Shown: positions 39,901 to 53,044 of the stretch, piece after piece
Position numbering within the stretch: the first letter of the stretch is position 1
Layout of the letters: each line of letters opens with the position of its first letter
Assembly (NCBI GenBank): GCA_947650365.1
Contig: CANTAL010000026.1
Coordinates: 930,001 to 994,000, forward strand
Reading direction: 5' to 3'
DNA: 64,000 nucleotides
Source of the DNA: Chamaelirium japonicum
Lineage: Eukaryota > Streptophyta > Magnoliopsida > Liliales > Melanthiaceae
Notes under the pieces: generated by a model
Database searches by the model: none
What the model saw: the letters and a program-made list of their open reading frames with translations, nothing else
What the model was told of the DNA's origin: nothing
Program-made: the position numbers and the translations under genes

Positions 39901-42900
39901 AATGGATCATACAAATGAATTAGAATGGATTGTATGAAAGAATTAGAATGGATCGTACGAATGAATTAGAATGGATACATAGGAATGAATTAGAATGGAT
40001 CGTACGAATGCATTAGAATGGATCGTACGAATGGATTAGAATGGATTGTACGAATGGACTAGAATGGATCGTACGAATGGATTAGAATGGATCGTGCGAA
40101 TGAATTAGAATGGATCGTACGAATGAATTAGAATGGATCGTGCGAATGAATTAGAATGAATCGTACGGATGCATTAGAATGGATCGTACGAATGAATTAG
40201 AATGAATCGTACGATCCATTCTAATTCATTCGTCCGATCCATTCTAATTCATTCGCACGAATGTATCCATTCTAATTCATTCGTACAATCCATTCTAATT
40301 CATTCGCACGATCCATTCTAATTCATTAGTATGATCCATTCTAATTCATTCCAATGATCTATTCTAATTCATTCGCTCGAATGTATCCATTCTAATTCAT
40401 TCGTTTGATCCATTCTAATCCATTCATACGATCCATTCTAATTCATTCACACGAATATATCCATTCTAATTCATTAGTACGATCCTTTCTAATTCATTCG
40501 CACGATCCATTCTAATTCTTTCATATGATACATTCTAATTCATTCGCACGAATGTATCCATTCTAGTTTATTCGTACGATCCATTCTAATTCATTCGTAC
40601 GATCCATTCTAATTCATTCGTATGATCCATTCTAATTCATTCCTACGATCTATTCTAATTCGTTCACACAATCCATTCTAATTCATTCGTACGATCCATT
40701 CTAATTCATTCGTATGATCCATTCTAACTCATTCGGTGGATCCATTCTAATTCATTCGTACGATCCATTCTAATTCATTCATACGATCCATTCTAATCCA
40801 TTCGTACAATCCATTCTAATCCATTCGCACGAATGAATTAGAATGGATCGTGCGAATGAATTAGAATGGATCATACGAATGGATCGTATGAATGAATTAG
40901 AATGGATCGTACGTTTGAATTAGATTAGATTGAGCAAATGAATTAGAATGGATACATTCTTGTGAATAAATTAGAATGGATCGTATATTCGTGCAAATGG
41001 ATTAGAATGGATCGTACGAATGGATTAGAATAGATCGTACGAATGGATTAGAATGGATCGTACGAATGAATTAGAATGGATCATACAAATGAATTAGAAT
41101 GGATCGTATGATCCATTCTAATTCATTCGTCCGATCCATTCTAATTCATTCGCACGAATTTATCCATTCTAATTCATTCGTACAATCCATTCTAATTCAT
41201 TCGCACGATCCATTCTAATTCATTCGTATGATCCATTCTAATTCATTCCTAAGATCTATTCTAATTCATTCGCTCGAATGTATCCATTCTAATTCATTCG
41301 TTCGATCGTACGAATGAATTAGAATGGTTCGTACGAATAAATTAAAATGGATACATTCGAGCGAATGAATTAGAATGGATCGTACGAATGAATTAGAATG
41401 GATCGTACGAATGGATTAGAATGGATCGTGCGAATGAATTAGAATGGATCGTATAAACGAATTAGAATGGATCGTACAAATGTATTAGAAAGGATACATT
41501 CATACGAATGAATTAGAATGGATCGTACGAATGGTTACATTCGTGCGAATGAATTAGAATGGATCGCACGACTGAATTAGAATGGATCGTGCGAATGAAT
41601 TAGAATTGATCATACGAATGAATTAGAATGGATCATACGAATGAATTAGAATGGATACATACATTCATGCGAATGAATTAGAATGGATCATGCAAATGAA
41701 TTAGAATGGATACATTCGTGCGAATGAAAAAGAATGGATCGTAGGAATGAATTAGAATTGATCTTGCAAATGAATTAGAATAGATACATTCGTGCGAATA
41801 AATTAGAATGGATCGTAGGAATGAATTAGAATGGATCGTACAAATGAATTAGAATAGTTACATTCGTTCGAATGAATTAGAATGGATCGTACGAATGAAT
41901 TAGAATGGATCGTGCGAATGAATTAGAATGGATCGTACGAATGAATTAGAATGGATCGTGCGAATGAATTAGAATAGATCGTCCGAATGAATTAGAATGG
42001 ATCGTACGAATAAATTAGAATAGATCGTGCGAATGAATTAGAATGGATCGTACGAATGAATTAGAATGGATCGTACGAATGAATTAGAATGGATCGAACG
42101 AATGAATTAGAATGGATCGTACGAATGAATTAGAATGGATCATGCGAATGAATTTGAATGGATCGTATGAATAAATTAGAATGGATCATACGAATGAATT
42201 AGAATGGATCGTGCGAATGAATTAGAATGCATCTTACGAATGCATTAGAATGGATCGTACGAATGAATTAGAATGGATCGTGCGAATAAATTTACGAATG
42301 AATTAGAATGGATCATACGTATGAATTAGAATGGTAACATTTGTGCGAATGAATTAGAATGGATCGTACAAATGGATTAGTACGATCCATTCTAATTCAT
42401 TCGTACGATCCATTCTAATTCATTCGTACGATCCATTCTAATTCATTCGTACGATCCATTCTAATTCATTCGCACGAATGTATCCATTCTAATTCATTTG
42501 CACGATCCATTCTAATTCATTCCTATGATCCATTCTATTTCATTCGTACGATCCATTCTAATTCATTCGCTCGAATGTAACCATTCTAATTGATACGTAT
42601 GATCCATTCTAATCCATTCTAATTCATTCGTACGATCCATTCTAATTCATTCGTACGATCCATTCTAATTCGTTCATACGATCCATTCTAATCATACGAA
42701 TGAATTAGAATGGATCATACGAATGAATTAGAATACATCATGTGAATGAATTAGAATGGATCGTACGTTTGAATTAGATTGGATCGTACGAATGAATTAG
42801 AATGGATCGTGCGAATGAATTAGAATGGATCGTGCGAATGAATTAGAATGGATCGTACGAATGAATTAGAATGGATCGTACGAATGGATTAGAATGGATC

Positions 42901-43150
42901 GTACGAATGGATCATGCGAATGAATTAGAATGGATCGTACGAATGAATTAGAATGGATTGTACGAATGAATTAGAATGGATCATACGAATGAATTAGAAT
43001 GGATCATACAAATGAATTAGAATGGATACATTCGTGCGAATGAATTAGAATGGATTAGAATGGATCATACGAATAGATTAGAATGGATCGCACGAATGGA
43101 TTAGAATGGATCGTACGAATGAATTAGAATGGATCGTACAAATGAATTAG
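30991..43150. repeat. 12.18-kb tandem duplication, copy B
   Basis: Near-identical to copy A. By eye I found about ten single-base differences, for example 34443 against 22261, plus a one-base gain and the loss of one 23-bp unit, which takes the offset from 12182 to 12183 and then 12160. Copies A and B abut head to tail. About 30 bases around AAAGGTTACATTTGTGAG are shared at 18809, 30991 and 43151, where unequal exchange could have happened. No gene. Confidence 0.93.
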
Positions 43151-44984
43151 AAAGGTTACATTTGTGAGAATGAATTAGAATGGATCGTACGAATGGATTA
43201 GAATGGATCGTACGAATGAATTAGAATTGATGCATTCGAGCGAATGAATTAGAATGGATCGTACGAATGAATTAGAATGGATCGTAGGAATGAATTAGAA
43301 TGGATACATTCGTGCGAATGAATTAGAATGGATCGTACGAATAAATTAGAATTGATCGTACAAATAAATTAGAATGGATCGTGCGAAAGAATTAGAATTG
43401 ATCATACGAATGAATTAGAATGGATCGTACGAATGAATTAGAATGGATCGTACGAATGAATTAGAATGGATCATGCGAATGAATTAGAATGTATACATTC
43501 ATGTGAATGAATTAGAATGGATTGTGCGAATGAATTAGAATGGATCGTGCGAATGAATTTGAATGGATCGTGCGAATGTATTAGAATGGATCATACGAAT
43601 GAATTAGAATGGATCGTACGAATGAATTAGAATGGATATATTCTAATTCATTCGTACGATCCATTCTTATTCATTCATACGATCCATTCTAATTCATTCT
43701 CACTAATGTAACCTTTCTAATTTATTTGTACGATCCATTCTAATTCCTTCGTACGATCCATTCTAATCCATTCGTACGATCCTTTCTAATCCATTCGTAC
43801 GATCCATTCTAATTCATTCGCACGAATGTAACCATTCTAATTCATTCGTACGATCTATTCTAATTCATTCCTACGAGATCCATTCTAATTCATTCGTATG
43901 ATACATTCTAATTTATTTGTTCAAATATATCCATTCTAATTCATTCGTAAGATCCATTCTAATTCATTCGCATGATCCATTCTAATTCATTCGTACGATC
44001 CATTCTAATTCATTCGTACGATCCATTCTAATTCATTCGTACAATCCATTCTAATTCAGTAGTATGAATGTATCCATTTTAATTCATTCGTACGATCCAT
44101 TCTAATTCATTCGTACGATCTAATTCATTCGTACGATGGATTCTAATTCATTCGTACGATCGATTCTAATTCATTGGCACGATCCATTCTAATTCATTCG
44201 TACGATCCATTCTAATTCATTCGTATGATCCATTCTAATTTATTCGTTCAAATATATCCATTCTAATTCATTCGTACGATCCATTCTAATTTATTCGCAA
44301 TATCCATTCTAATTCATTCGTACTATCCATTCTAATTCATTCGTACCATCCTTTCTAATTCATTCGTACGATCCATTCTAATTAATTCGCACAAATGTAT
44401 CCATTCTAATTTATTCGTACGATCCATTCTAATTCATTCGCACAATCCATTCTAACTCATTCGCACAAATGTATCCATTCTAATTCATTCGTACGATCCA
44501 TTCTAATTCATTCGCATAAATATAACCATTCTAATTCATTCGTACGATCCATTCTATTTCATTCCTACGATCCATTCTAATTTATTCGCACGAATGTATC
44601 CATTCTAATTCATTTGCATGATCCATTCTAATTCATTCCTATGATCCATTCTAATTCATTCGTACGATCCATTCTAATTCATTCGCTCGAATGTATCCAT
44701 TCTAATTCATTCGTACGATCCATTCTAATTCATTCGTACGATCCATTCTAATTCATTCCTACGATCCATTCTAATTCATTCGCACGAATGTATCCATTCT
44801 AATTCATTTGCACGATCCATTCTAATTCATTCCTATGATCCATTCTAATTCATTCGTACGATCCATTCTAATTCATTATCACAATGCATTCTAATCCATT
44901 CTAATTCATTCGTACGATCCATTCTAATTCATTCGCACGATCCATTCTAACTCATTCGTACGATCCATTCTAATTCATTCGTAT
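43151..44984. repeat. satellite, plus then minus form
   Basis: Plus form to an irregular switch at 43641 (GGATATATTCTAATTC), then minus form. From about 43870 the minus part is repeated at 46745. No gene. Confidence 0.9.
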
Positions 44985-44990
44985 GAACGA
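43870..44990 (-). repeat. 1.1-1.3-kb duplicated satellite segment, first copy
   Basis: The markers CCTACGAGATCC, TTCAAATATATCC, GTACGATCTAATTC and the end GTATGAACGAATTAG recur in order at 46745-48055. The offset is about 2877 at the left and about 3065 at the right, so the second copy gained about eight units. Confidence 0.83.
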
Positions 44991-46459
44991 ATTAGAATGG
45001 ATCGTACGAATGAATTAGAATGGATCGTACGAAAGAATTAGAATAGATCGTGCGAATAAATTAGAATGGATCATACGAATGGATTAGAATAGATATATTC
45101 ATGCGAATGAATTAGAATGGATCTTACGAATGAATTAGAATGGATCGTACGAATGGATTAGAATGGATCGTACGAATGGATTTGAATGGATCGTACGAAT
45201 GAATTAGAATAGATCGTAGGAATGAATTAGAATGGATCGTACGAATGAATTAGAATAGATCGTGCGAATAAATTAGAATGGATCGTAAGAATGAATTAGA
45301 ATAGATATATTCATGCGAATGAATTAGAATGGATCTTACGAATTAGAATGGATATATTCATGCGAATAAATTAGAATAAATTAGAATGGATCATAAGAAT
45401 GAATTAGAATAGATATATTCATGCGAATAAATTAGAATGGATCATAGGAATGAATTAGAATGGATCGTGCAAACGAATTAGAATGGATACATTCGTGCGA
45501 ATGAATTAGAATGGATCGTAGGAATGAATTAGAATGGATCGTACGAATGAATTAGAATGGTTACATTCGTGCGAATGAATTAGAATGGATCATAGGAATG
45601 AATTAGAATGGATCGTACGAATGAATTAGAATGGTTACATTCGTGCGAATGAATTAGAATGGATCGGACGAATGAATTTGAATTGATCGTGCGAATGAAT
45701 TAGAATGGATCATACGATTGAATTTGAATGGATCGTACGAATAAATTAGAATAGATACATTTGTGCGATGAATAAGAATGGAGCGTACGAATGAATTAGA
45801 ATGGAGCATACGAATGAATTAGAATGGATTCATTCGAGCGAATGAATTAGAATAGATTGTAGGAATGAATTAGAATGGATCGTGCGAATGAATTAGAATG
45901 GATCGTATGAATGAATTAGAATGGATCGTATGAATGAATTAGAATGGATCGTGCGAATGAATTAGAATGGATCGTACGAATGAATTAGAATGGATCGTGC
46001 AGATGAATTAGAATGGATCATACAAATGAATTAGAAAGGTTATATTCGTGAGAATGAATTAGAATGGATCGTACGAATAAATTAGAATGGATCTTGCGAA
46101 TGAATTTGAATGGATCATACGAATGAATAAGAATGGATTGTACGAATGAATTAGAATAGATCGTACGAATGAATTAGAATGGATCATACGAATAAATTAG
46201 AATGGATCATGCGAATGAATTAGAATGGATCGTATGAATGAATTAGAATGGATCCACCGAATGAGGTAGAATGAATCATACGAATGAATTAGAATAGATC
46301 GTACGAATGAATTAGAATGGATTGTGCAAATGAATTAGAATGGATCGTATGAATGAATAAGAATGGATCGTACGAATGAATTAGAATGGATCGTGCGAAT
46401 GAATTAGAATGAATCGTACGAATGCATGGATCGTACGAATGAATTAGAATGAATCGTAT
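44985..46459 (+). repeat. satellite block, plus form
   Basis: This includes a patch at about 45300-45430 where TATATTCATGCGAAT units recur closely with one partial unit (TTACGAATTAGAATGG). It ends at a GTAT-type switch at 46460. No gene. Confidence 0.9.
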
Positions 46460-48964
46460 GATCCATTCTAATTCATTCATCCGATCCATTCTAAATCATT
46501 CGCACGAATGTATCCATTCTAATTCATTCATACGATCCATTCTAATTCATTCGTACGATCCATTCTTATTCATTCATACGATCCATACTAATTCATTCGC
46601 ACAAATGTAACCTTTCTAATTCATTTGTACGATCCATTCTAATCCATTCGTACGATCCATTCTAATCCATTCGTACGATCCATTCTAATTCATTCGCACG
46701 AATGTAACTATTCTAATTCATTCGTACGATCCATTCTAATTCATTCCTACGAGATCCATTCTAATTCAGTCGTATGATCCATTCTAATTTATTCGTTCAA
46801 ATATATCCATTCTAATTCATTCGTACGATCCATTCTAATTCATTCGCACGATCTATTCTAATTCATTCGTACGATCCATTCTAATTCATTCGTACGATCC
46901 ATTCTAATTCATTCGTACAATCCATTCTAATTCAGTCGTATGAATGTATCCATTTTAATTCATTCATACGCTCCATTCTAATTCATTCGTACGATCTAAT
47001 TCATTCGTACAATCCATTCTAATTCATTCGTACGATCGATTCTAATTCATTCGCACGATCCATTCTAATTCATTCGTACGATCCATTCTAATTCATTCAT
47101 ATGATCCATTCTAATTTATTCGTTCAAATATATCCATTCTAATTCATTCGTATGATCCATTCTAATTCATTCGCACGATCTATTCTAATTCATTCGTACG
47201 ATCCATTCTAATTCATTCGTATGATCAATTCTAATTCATTCGCACGATCCATTCTAATTCATTTGTACGATCTATTCTAATTCATTCGTACGATCCATTC
47301 TAATTCATTCGCACGAATGTATCCATTCTAATTCATTCATACGATCCATTCTAATTCATTCACACTATCCATTCTAATTCATTCGTACGATCCATTCTAA
47401 TTCATTCGTACGATCCATTCTAATTCATTCGTACGATCCATTCTAATTAATTCGCACAAATGTATCCATTCTAATTTATTCGTACGATCCATTCTAATTC
47501 ATTCGCACAATCCATTATAACTCATTCGCATAAATGTATCCATTCTAATTCATTCGTACGATCCATTCTAATTCATTCGCATAAATATAACCTTTCTAAT
47601 TCATTCGTACGATCCATTCTAATTCATTCCTACGATCCATTCTAATTCATTCGGACGAATGTATCCATTTTAATTCATTTGCACGATCCATTCTAATTCA
47701 TTCCTATGATCCACTCTAATTCATTCGTACGATCCATTCTAATTCATTCGCTCGAATGTATCCATTCTAAGTCATTCATACGATCCATTCTAATTCATTC
47801 GTACGATCCATTCTAATTCATTCCTAGGATCCGTTCTAATTCATTCGCACGAATGTATCCATTCTAATTCATTTGCACGATCAATTCTAATTCATTCTTA
47901 TGATCTATCCTAATTCATTCGTACGATCCATACTAATTCATTCTCACAATGTATTCTAATCCATTCTAATTCATTCGTACGATCCATTCTAATTCATTCG
48001 CACGATCCATTCTAACTCATTCGTATGATCCATTCTAATTCATTCGTATGAACGAATTAGAATGGATCGTACGAATGGATTAGAATGGATCGTACGAATG
48101 CATTAGAATGGATCGTACGAATGAATTAGAATGAATCGTACGATCCATTCTAATTCATTCGTCCGATCCATTCCAATTCATTCGCACGAATGTATCCATT
48201 CTAATTCATTCGTAAAATCCATTCTAATTCATTCGCACGATCTATTCTAATTCATTCGTATGATCCATTCTAATTCATTCCTACGATCTATTCTAATTCA
48301 TTCGCTCGAATGTCTCCATTCTAATTCATTCGTTCGATCCATTCTAATTCATTCGTACGATCCATTCAAATTCATTCGCATGATCCATACTAATTCATTC
48401 GTACGATCCATTCAAATTCATTCTCAGGAATGTAACCTTTCTAATTCATTTGTATGATCTATTCTAATTCATTCGTACGATCCATTCTAATCCATTCGAA
48501 CGATCCATTGTAATTCATTCATACAATACATTCAGATTCATTCGCACAAATGTATCCATTCTAATTCATTCGTGCGAACCATTCTAATTTATTCGTACGA
48601 TCCATTCAAATTTATTCGTACGATCCATTCTAATTCATTCGTACGCTCCATTCTTATTCATTCCTATGATCCATTCTAATTTATTCGCACAAATGTATCC
48701 ATTCTAATCCATTCGTACGATCCATTCTAATTCATTCGTATGATCCATTCTAATTCATTCGTACGATCCATTCTAATTCATTTGCATGAATGTATCTATT
48801 CTAATTCATTCGTACAATCCATTCTAATTCATTCGCACAATCCATTCTAATTCATTCGTATGATCCATTCTAATTCATTCCTACGATCCATTGTAATTCA
48901 TTCGCACAAATGTATCCATTCTAATTCATTTGTATGATCCATTCTAATTCATTCGTACGATCCC
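46460..48964. repeat. satellite, mostly minus form, with second copy of the 43.9-kb segment
   Basis: Minus form, apart from about 90 plus-form bases at 48050-48139. The part at 46745-48055 matches 43870-44990. The part at 48140-48500 matches variant order seen at 13100-13430 and 23300-23610. No gene. Confidence 0.88.
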
Positions 48965-50313
48965 ATAGGAATGAATTAAAACGGATCGTGCGAAGGAATT
49001 AGAATGGATCGTACGAATGGATTAGAATGGATCATACGAATGAATTAGAATGGATCATACAAATGAATTAGAAAGGTTACATTCGTGAGAATGAATTAGA
49101 ATGGATCGTACGAATGAATTAGAATGGATCATGCGAATGAATTAGAATGGATAGTACGAATGAATTAGAATGGATCGAATGAATGAATTAGAATGGATAC
49201 ATTCGTGCGAATGAATTAGAATGGATCGTGCGAATGAATTATAATGGATCGTACGAATGAATTAGAATGGATATATTTGAACGAATAAATTAGAATGGAT
49301 CATACGAATGAATTAGAATGGATAGTGCGAATGAATTAGAATGGATCGTACGATCTAATTCATTCGTACGATCCATTCTAATTCATTCGCACGAATGTAT
49401 CCATTCTAATTCATTCGTACGATCCATTCTAATCCATTCGTACGATCCATTCTAATCCATTCGTACGATCCATTCTAATTCATTCTCACAAATGTATCCA
49501 TTATAATTCATTCGCACAATCCATTCTAATTTATTTGTACGAATGTATCCATTCTAATTCATTCGCACGATCCATTCATTCGTACAAATGAATTAGAATA
49601 GCTTATACGAATCCATTCTAATTCATTCGTATGATCCATTCTAATTCATTCCTACGATCTATTCTAATTCATTCGCTCGAATGTATCCATTCTAATTCAT
49701 TCGTACAATCCATTCTAATTCATTCACACGATCCATTCTAATTCATTCGTATGATCCATTCTAATTCATTCGTACGATCCATTCTAATTCATTCGTATGA
49801 TCCATTCTAACTCATTCGCACAAATGTATCCATTCTAATTCATTCGTACGATCCATTCTAATTCATTCACACGATCCATTCTAATTCATTCGTACGATCC
49901 ATTCTAATTCATTCGTATGATCCATTCTTATTCATTCATACGATCCATTCTAATTCGTTCGTACGATCCATTCTAATTCATTCGTCCGATCCATTCTAAT
50001 TCATTCACACGAATGTATCCATTCTAATTCATTCGCACGAATGTAACCATTCTAATTCATTCGTACGATCCATTCTAATTCATTCCTACGATCCATTCTA
50101 ATTCATTCGCATGAATGTATCCATTCTAATTCATTTGCACGATCCATTCTAATTCATTCCTATGATCCATTCTAATTCATTCGTACGATCCATTCTAATT
50201 CATTCGCTCGAATGTATCCATTCTAATTCATTCGTACGATCCATTCTAATTCATTCATACGATCCATTCTAATTCGTTCGTACGATCCATTCTAATTCAT
50301 TCGCACAAATGCA
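48965..50313. repeat. satellite with five short orientation blocks
   Basis: Plus 48965-49349, minus to 49582, a single plus unit at 49583-49607, then minus to 50313. The one-unit inversion is flanked by CATTCGTACAAATG on its left. No gene. Confidence 0.87.
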
Positions 50314-51426
50314 TCGTACGACTGAATTAAAATGGATCATACAAATAAATTAGAAAGGTTACATTCGTGAGAATGAATTAGAATGGATCCACCGAATGAG
50401 TTAGAATAGATCATACGAATTAATTAGAATGGATCGTACGAAAGAATTTGAATGGATCGTTCAAATGAATTAGAATGGATCGTGCGAATGAATAAGAATG
50501 GATCATACGAATGAATTAAAATGGATTGTACGAATTAAATAGAATGGATACATTCGTACGAATGAATTAGAATGGATCGTACGAATGAATTAGAATGGAT
50601 CGTACGAATGAATTAGAATGGATCGTGCGAATGAATTAGAATGGATAGTACGAATGAATTAGAATGGATACATTTCTGCGAATGAATTAGAATGGATCGT
50701 AGAAATGAATTAGAATGGATCGTACGAATGAAATAGAATGGTTACATTCGTGCGAATGAATTAGAATGGATCGTACGAATGGATTAGAATGGATTGTGCG
50801 AATGAATTAGAATGGATCGTATGAATGAATAAGAATAGATCATACAAATGAATTAGAATGGATTGTGCGAATGAATTAGAATGAATCGTACGAATGCATT
50901 AGAATCGATCGTATGAATGAATTAGAATAGCTCATACGAATGAATTAGAATGAATCGTACGAATGAATTAGAATGGTTACATTCGTGCGAATGAATTAGA
51001 ATAGATCATACGAATGAATTAGAATGGATCATATGAATGAATTAGAATGGATCGTGTGAATGAATTAGAATGGTTACATTCGCGCGATTGAATTAGAATG
51101 GATATATTCGTGCGAATGAATTAGAATGGATCGTACGAATGAATTAGAATGGATTGTACGAATGAATTAGAATGGATACATTCGTGCGAATGAATTAGAA
51201 TGGATCGTACGAATGAATTAGAATGGATACATTCGTGCGAATGAATTAGAATGGATCGTACGAATGAATTAGAATGGATCGTGCGAATGAATTAGAATTG
51301 ATCATACGAATGAATTAGAATGGATCGTACGAATGAATTAGAATGGATACATTCGTGCGAATGAATTAGAATGGATCGTACAAATGAATTAGAATGGATC
51401 GGACGAATAAATTAGAATGGATCGTA
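50314..51426 (+). repeat. satellite block, plus form
   Basis: Plus-form array rich in 28-bp units toward its right half (51060-51350). It ends at a GATCGTACGATTC switch. No gene. Confidence 0.9.
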
Positions 51427-53044
51427 CGATTCATTCTAATTCATTCGTACGATCCATTCTAATGCATTTGTACGATTCATTCTAATTCATTCGCACGATC
51501 CATTCTAATTCATTCGTACGATCCATTCTTATTCATTCATACGATCCATTCTAATTCATTCGCACAATCCATTCTAATTCATTCGTACGATCCATTCTAA
51601 TTCATTCGTATGATCCATTCTAACTTATTCGGTGGATCCATTCTAATTCATTCGTACGATCCATTCTAATTCATTCGCACGAATGCATCCATTCTAATTC
51701 ATTCGTACGATCCATTCTAATTCATTCGTATGATTCATTCTAATTCATTCGCACGATCCATTCTAATTCATTCCTACGATCTATTCTAATTCATTCGCTC
51801 GAATGTATCCATTCTAATTCATTCGTTCGATCCATTCTAATTCATTCGTATGATCCATTCAAATTCATTCGCATGATCCATTCTAATTCATTCGTACAAT
51901 CCATTCTAATTCATTCTCACGAATGTAACCTTTCTAATTCATTTGTATGATCCATTCTAATTCATTCGTACGATCCATTCTAATTCATTCGCACGAATCC
52001 GTTCTAATTCATTCGTACGATTCATTCTAATTCATTCGCACGATCCATTCTAATTCATTTGCACGATCCATTCTAATTCATTCCTATGATCCATTCTAAT
52101 TCGTTCGTACGATCCATTCTAATTCATTCGCTCGAATGTATCCATTCTAATTCATTCGTACGATCCATTCTAATTCATTCGTACGATCCATTCTAATTCG
52201 TTCATACAATCCATTCTAATTCATTCGTACGATCCATTCTAATGCATTCGTACGATTCATTCTAATTCATTCGCACGATCCATTCTAATTCATTCGTATG
52301 ATCTATTCTAATTCATTCGTCCGATCCATTCTAATTCATTCGCACGAATGTAACATTTCTAATCCATTCGTACGATCCATTCTAATCCATTCGTACGATC
52401 CATTCTAATTCATTCGTACGATCCATTCAAATTCATTCTCACAAATGTAACCTTTCTAATTCATTTGTACGATCCATTCTAATTCATTCGCACAAATGTA
52501 TCTATTCTAATTCATTCGTAAAATGCGTTCTAATCCATTCGTACGATCCATTCTAATCCATTTGTACGATCCATTCTAATTCATTCGCACGAATGTAACC
52601 ATTCTAATTCATTCATATGATCCACTCTAATTCATTGTACGATCCATTCTAGTTCATTCGTATGATCCATTCTAATTCATTCTTACGATCCATTCTAATT
52701 CATTTGTACGATCCATTCTAATTCATTCGCACAATCCATTCTAATTTATTCGTACGATCCATTCTAATTCATTCGTACGATCTATTCTAATTCATTCGCA
52801 TGATCCATTCTAATTCATTCCTACGATCCATTCTAATTCATTCGTACAATCCATTCAAATTCATTCGTATGATGCAATCTAATTCATTCGCACAAATGTA
52901 TCTATTCTAATTCATTCGTACAATGCGTTCTAATCCATTCGTACGATCCATTCTAATCCATTTGTACGATCCATTCTAATTCATTCCCACGAATGTAACC
53001 ATTCAAATTATAATTCGTTCGTACGATCCATTCTAATTCATTTG
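51427..53044 (-). repeat. satellite block, minus form
   Basis: Minus-form array. The string from GTATCTATTCTAATTC through AATGCGTTCTAATCC near 52498-52535 recurs near 52898-52935, a local duplication of about 400 bases. No gene. Confidence 0.88.
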
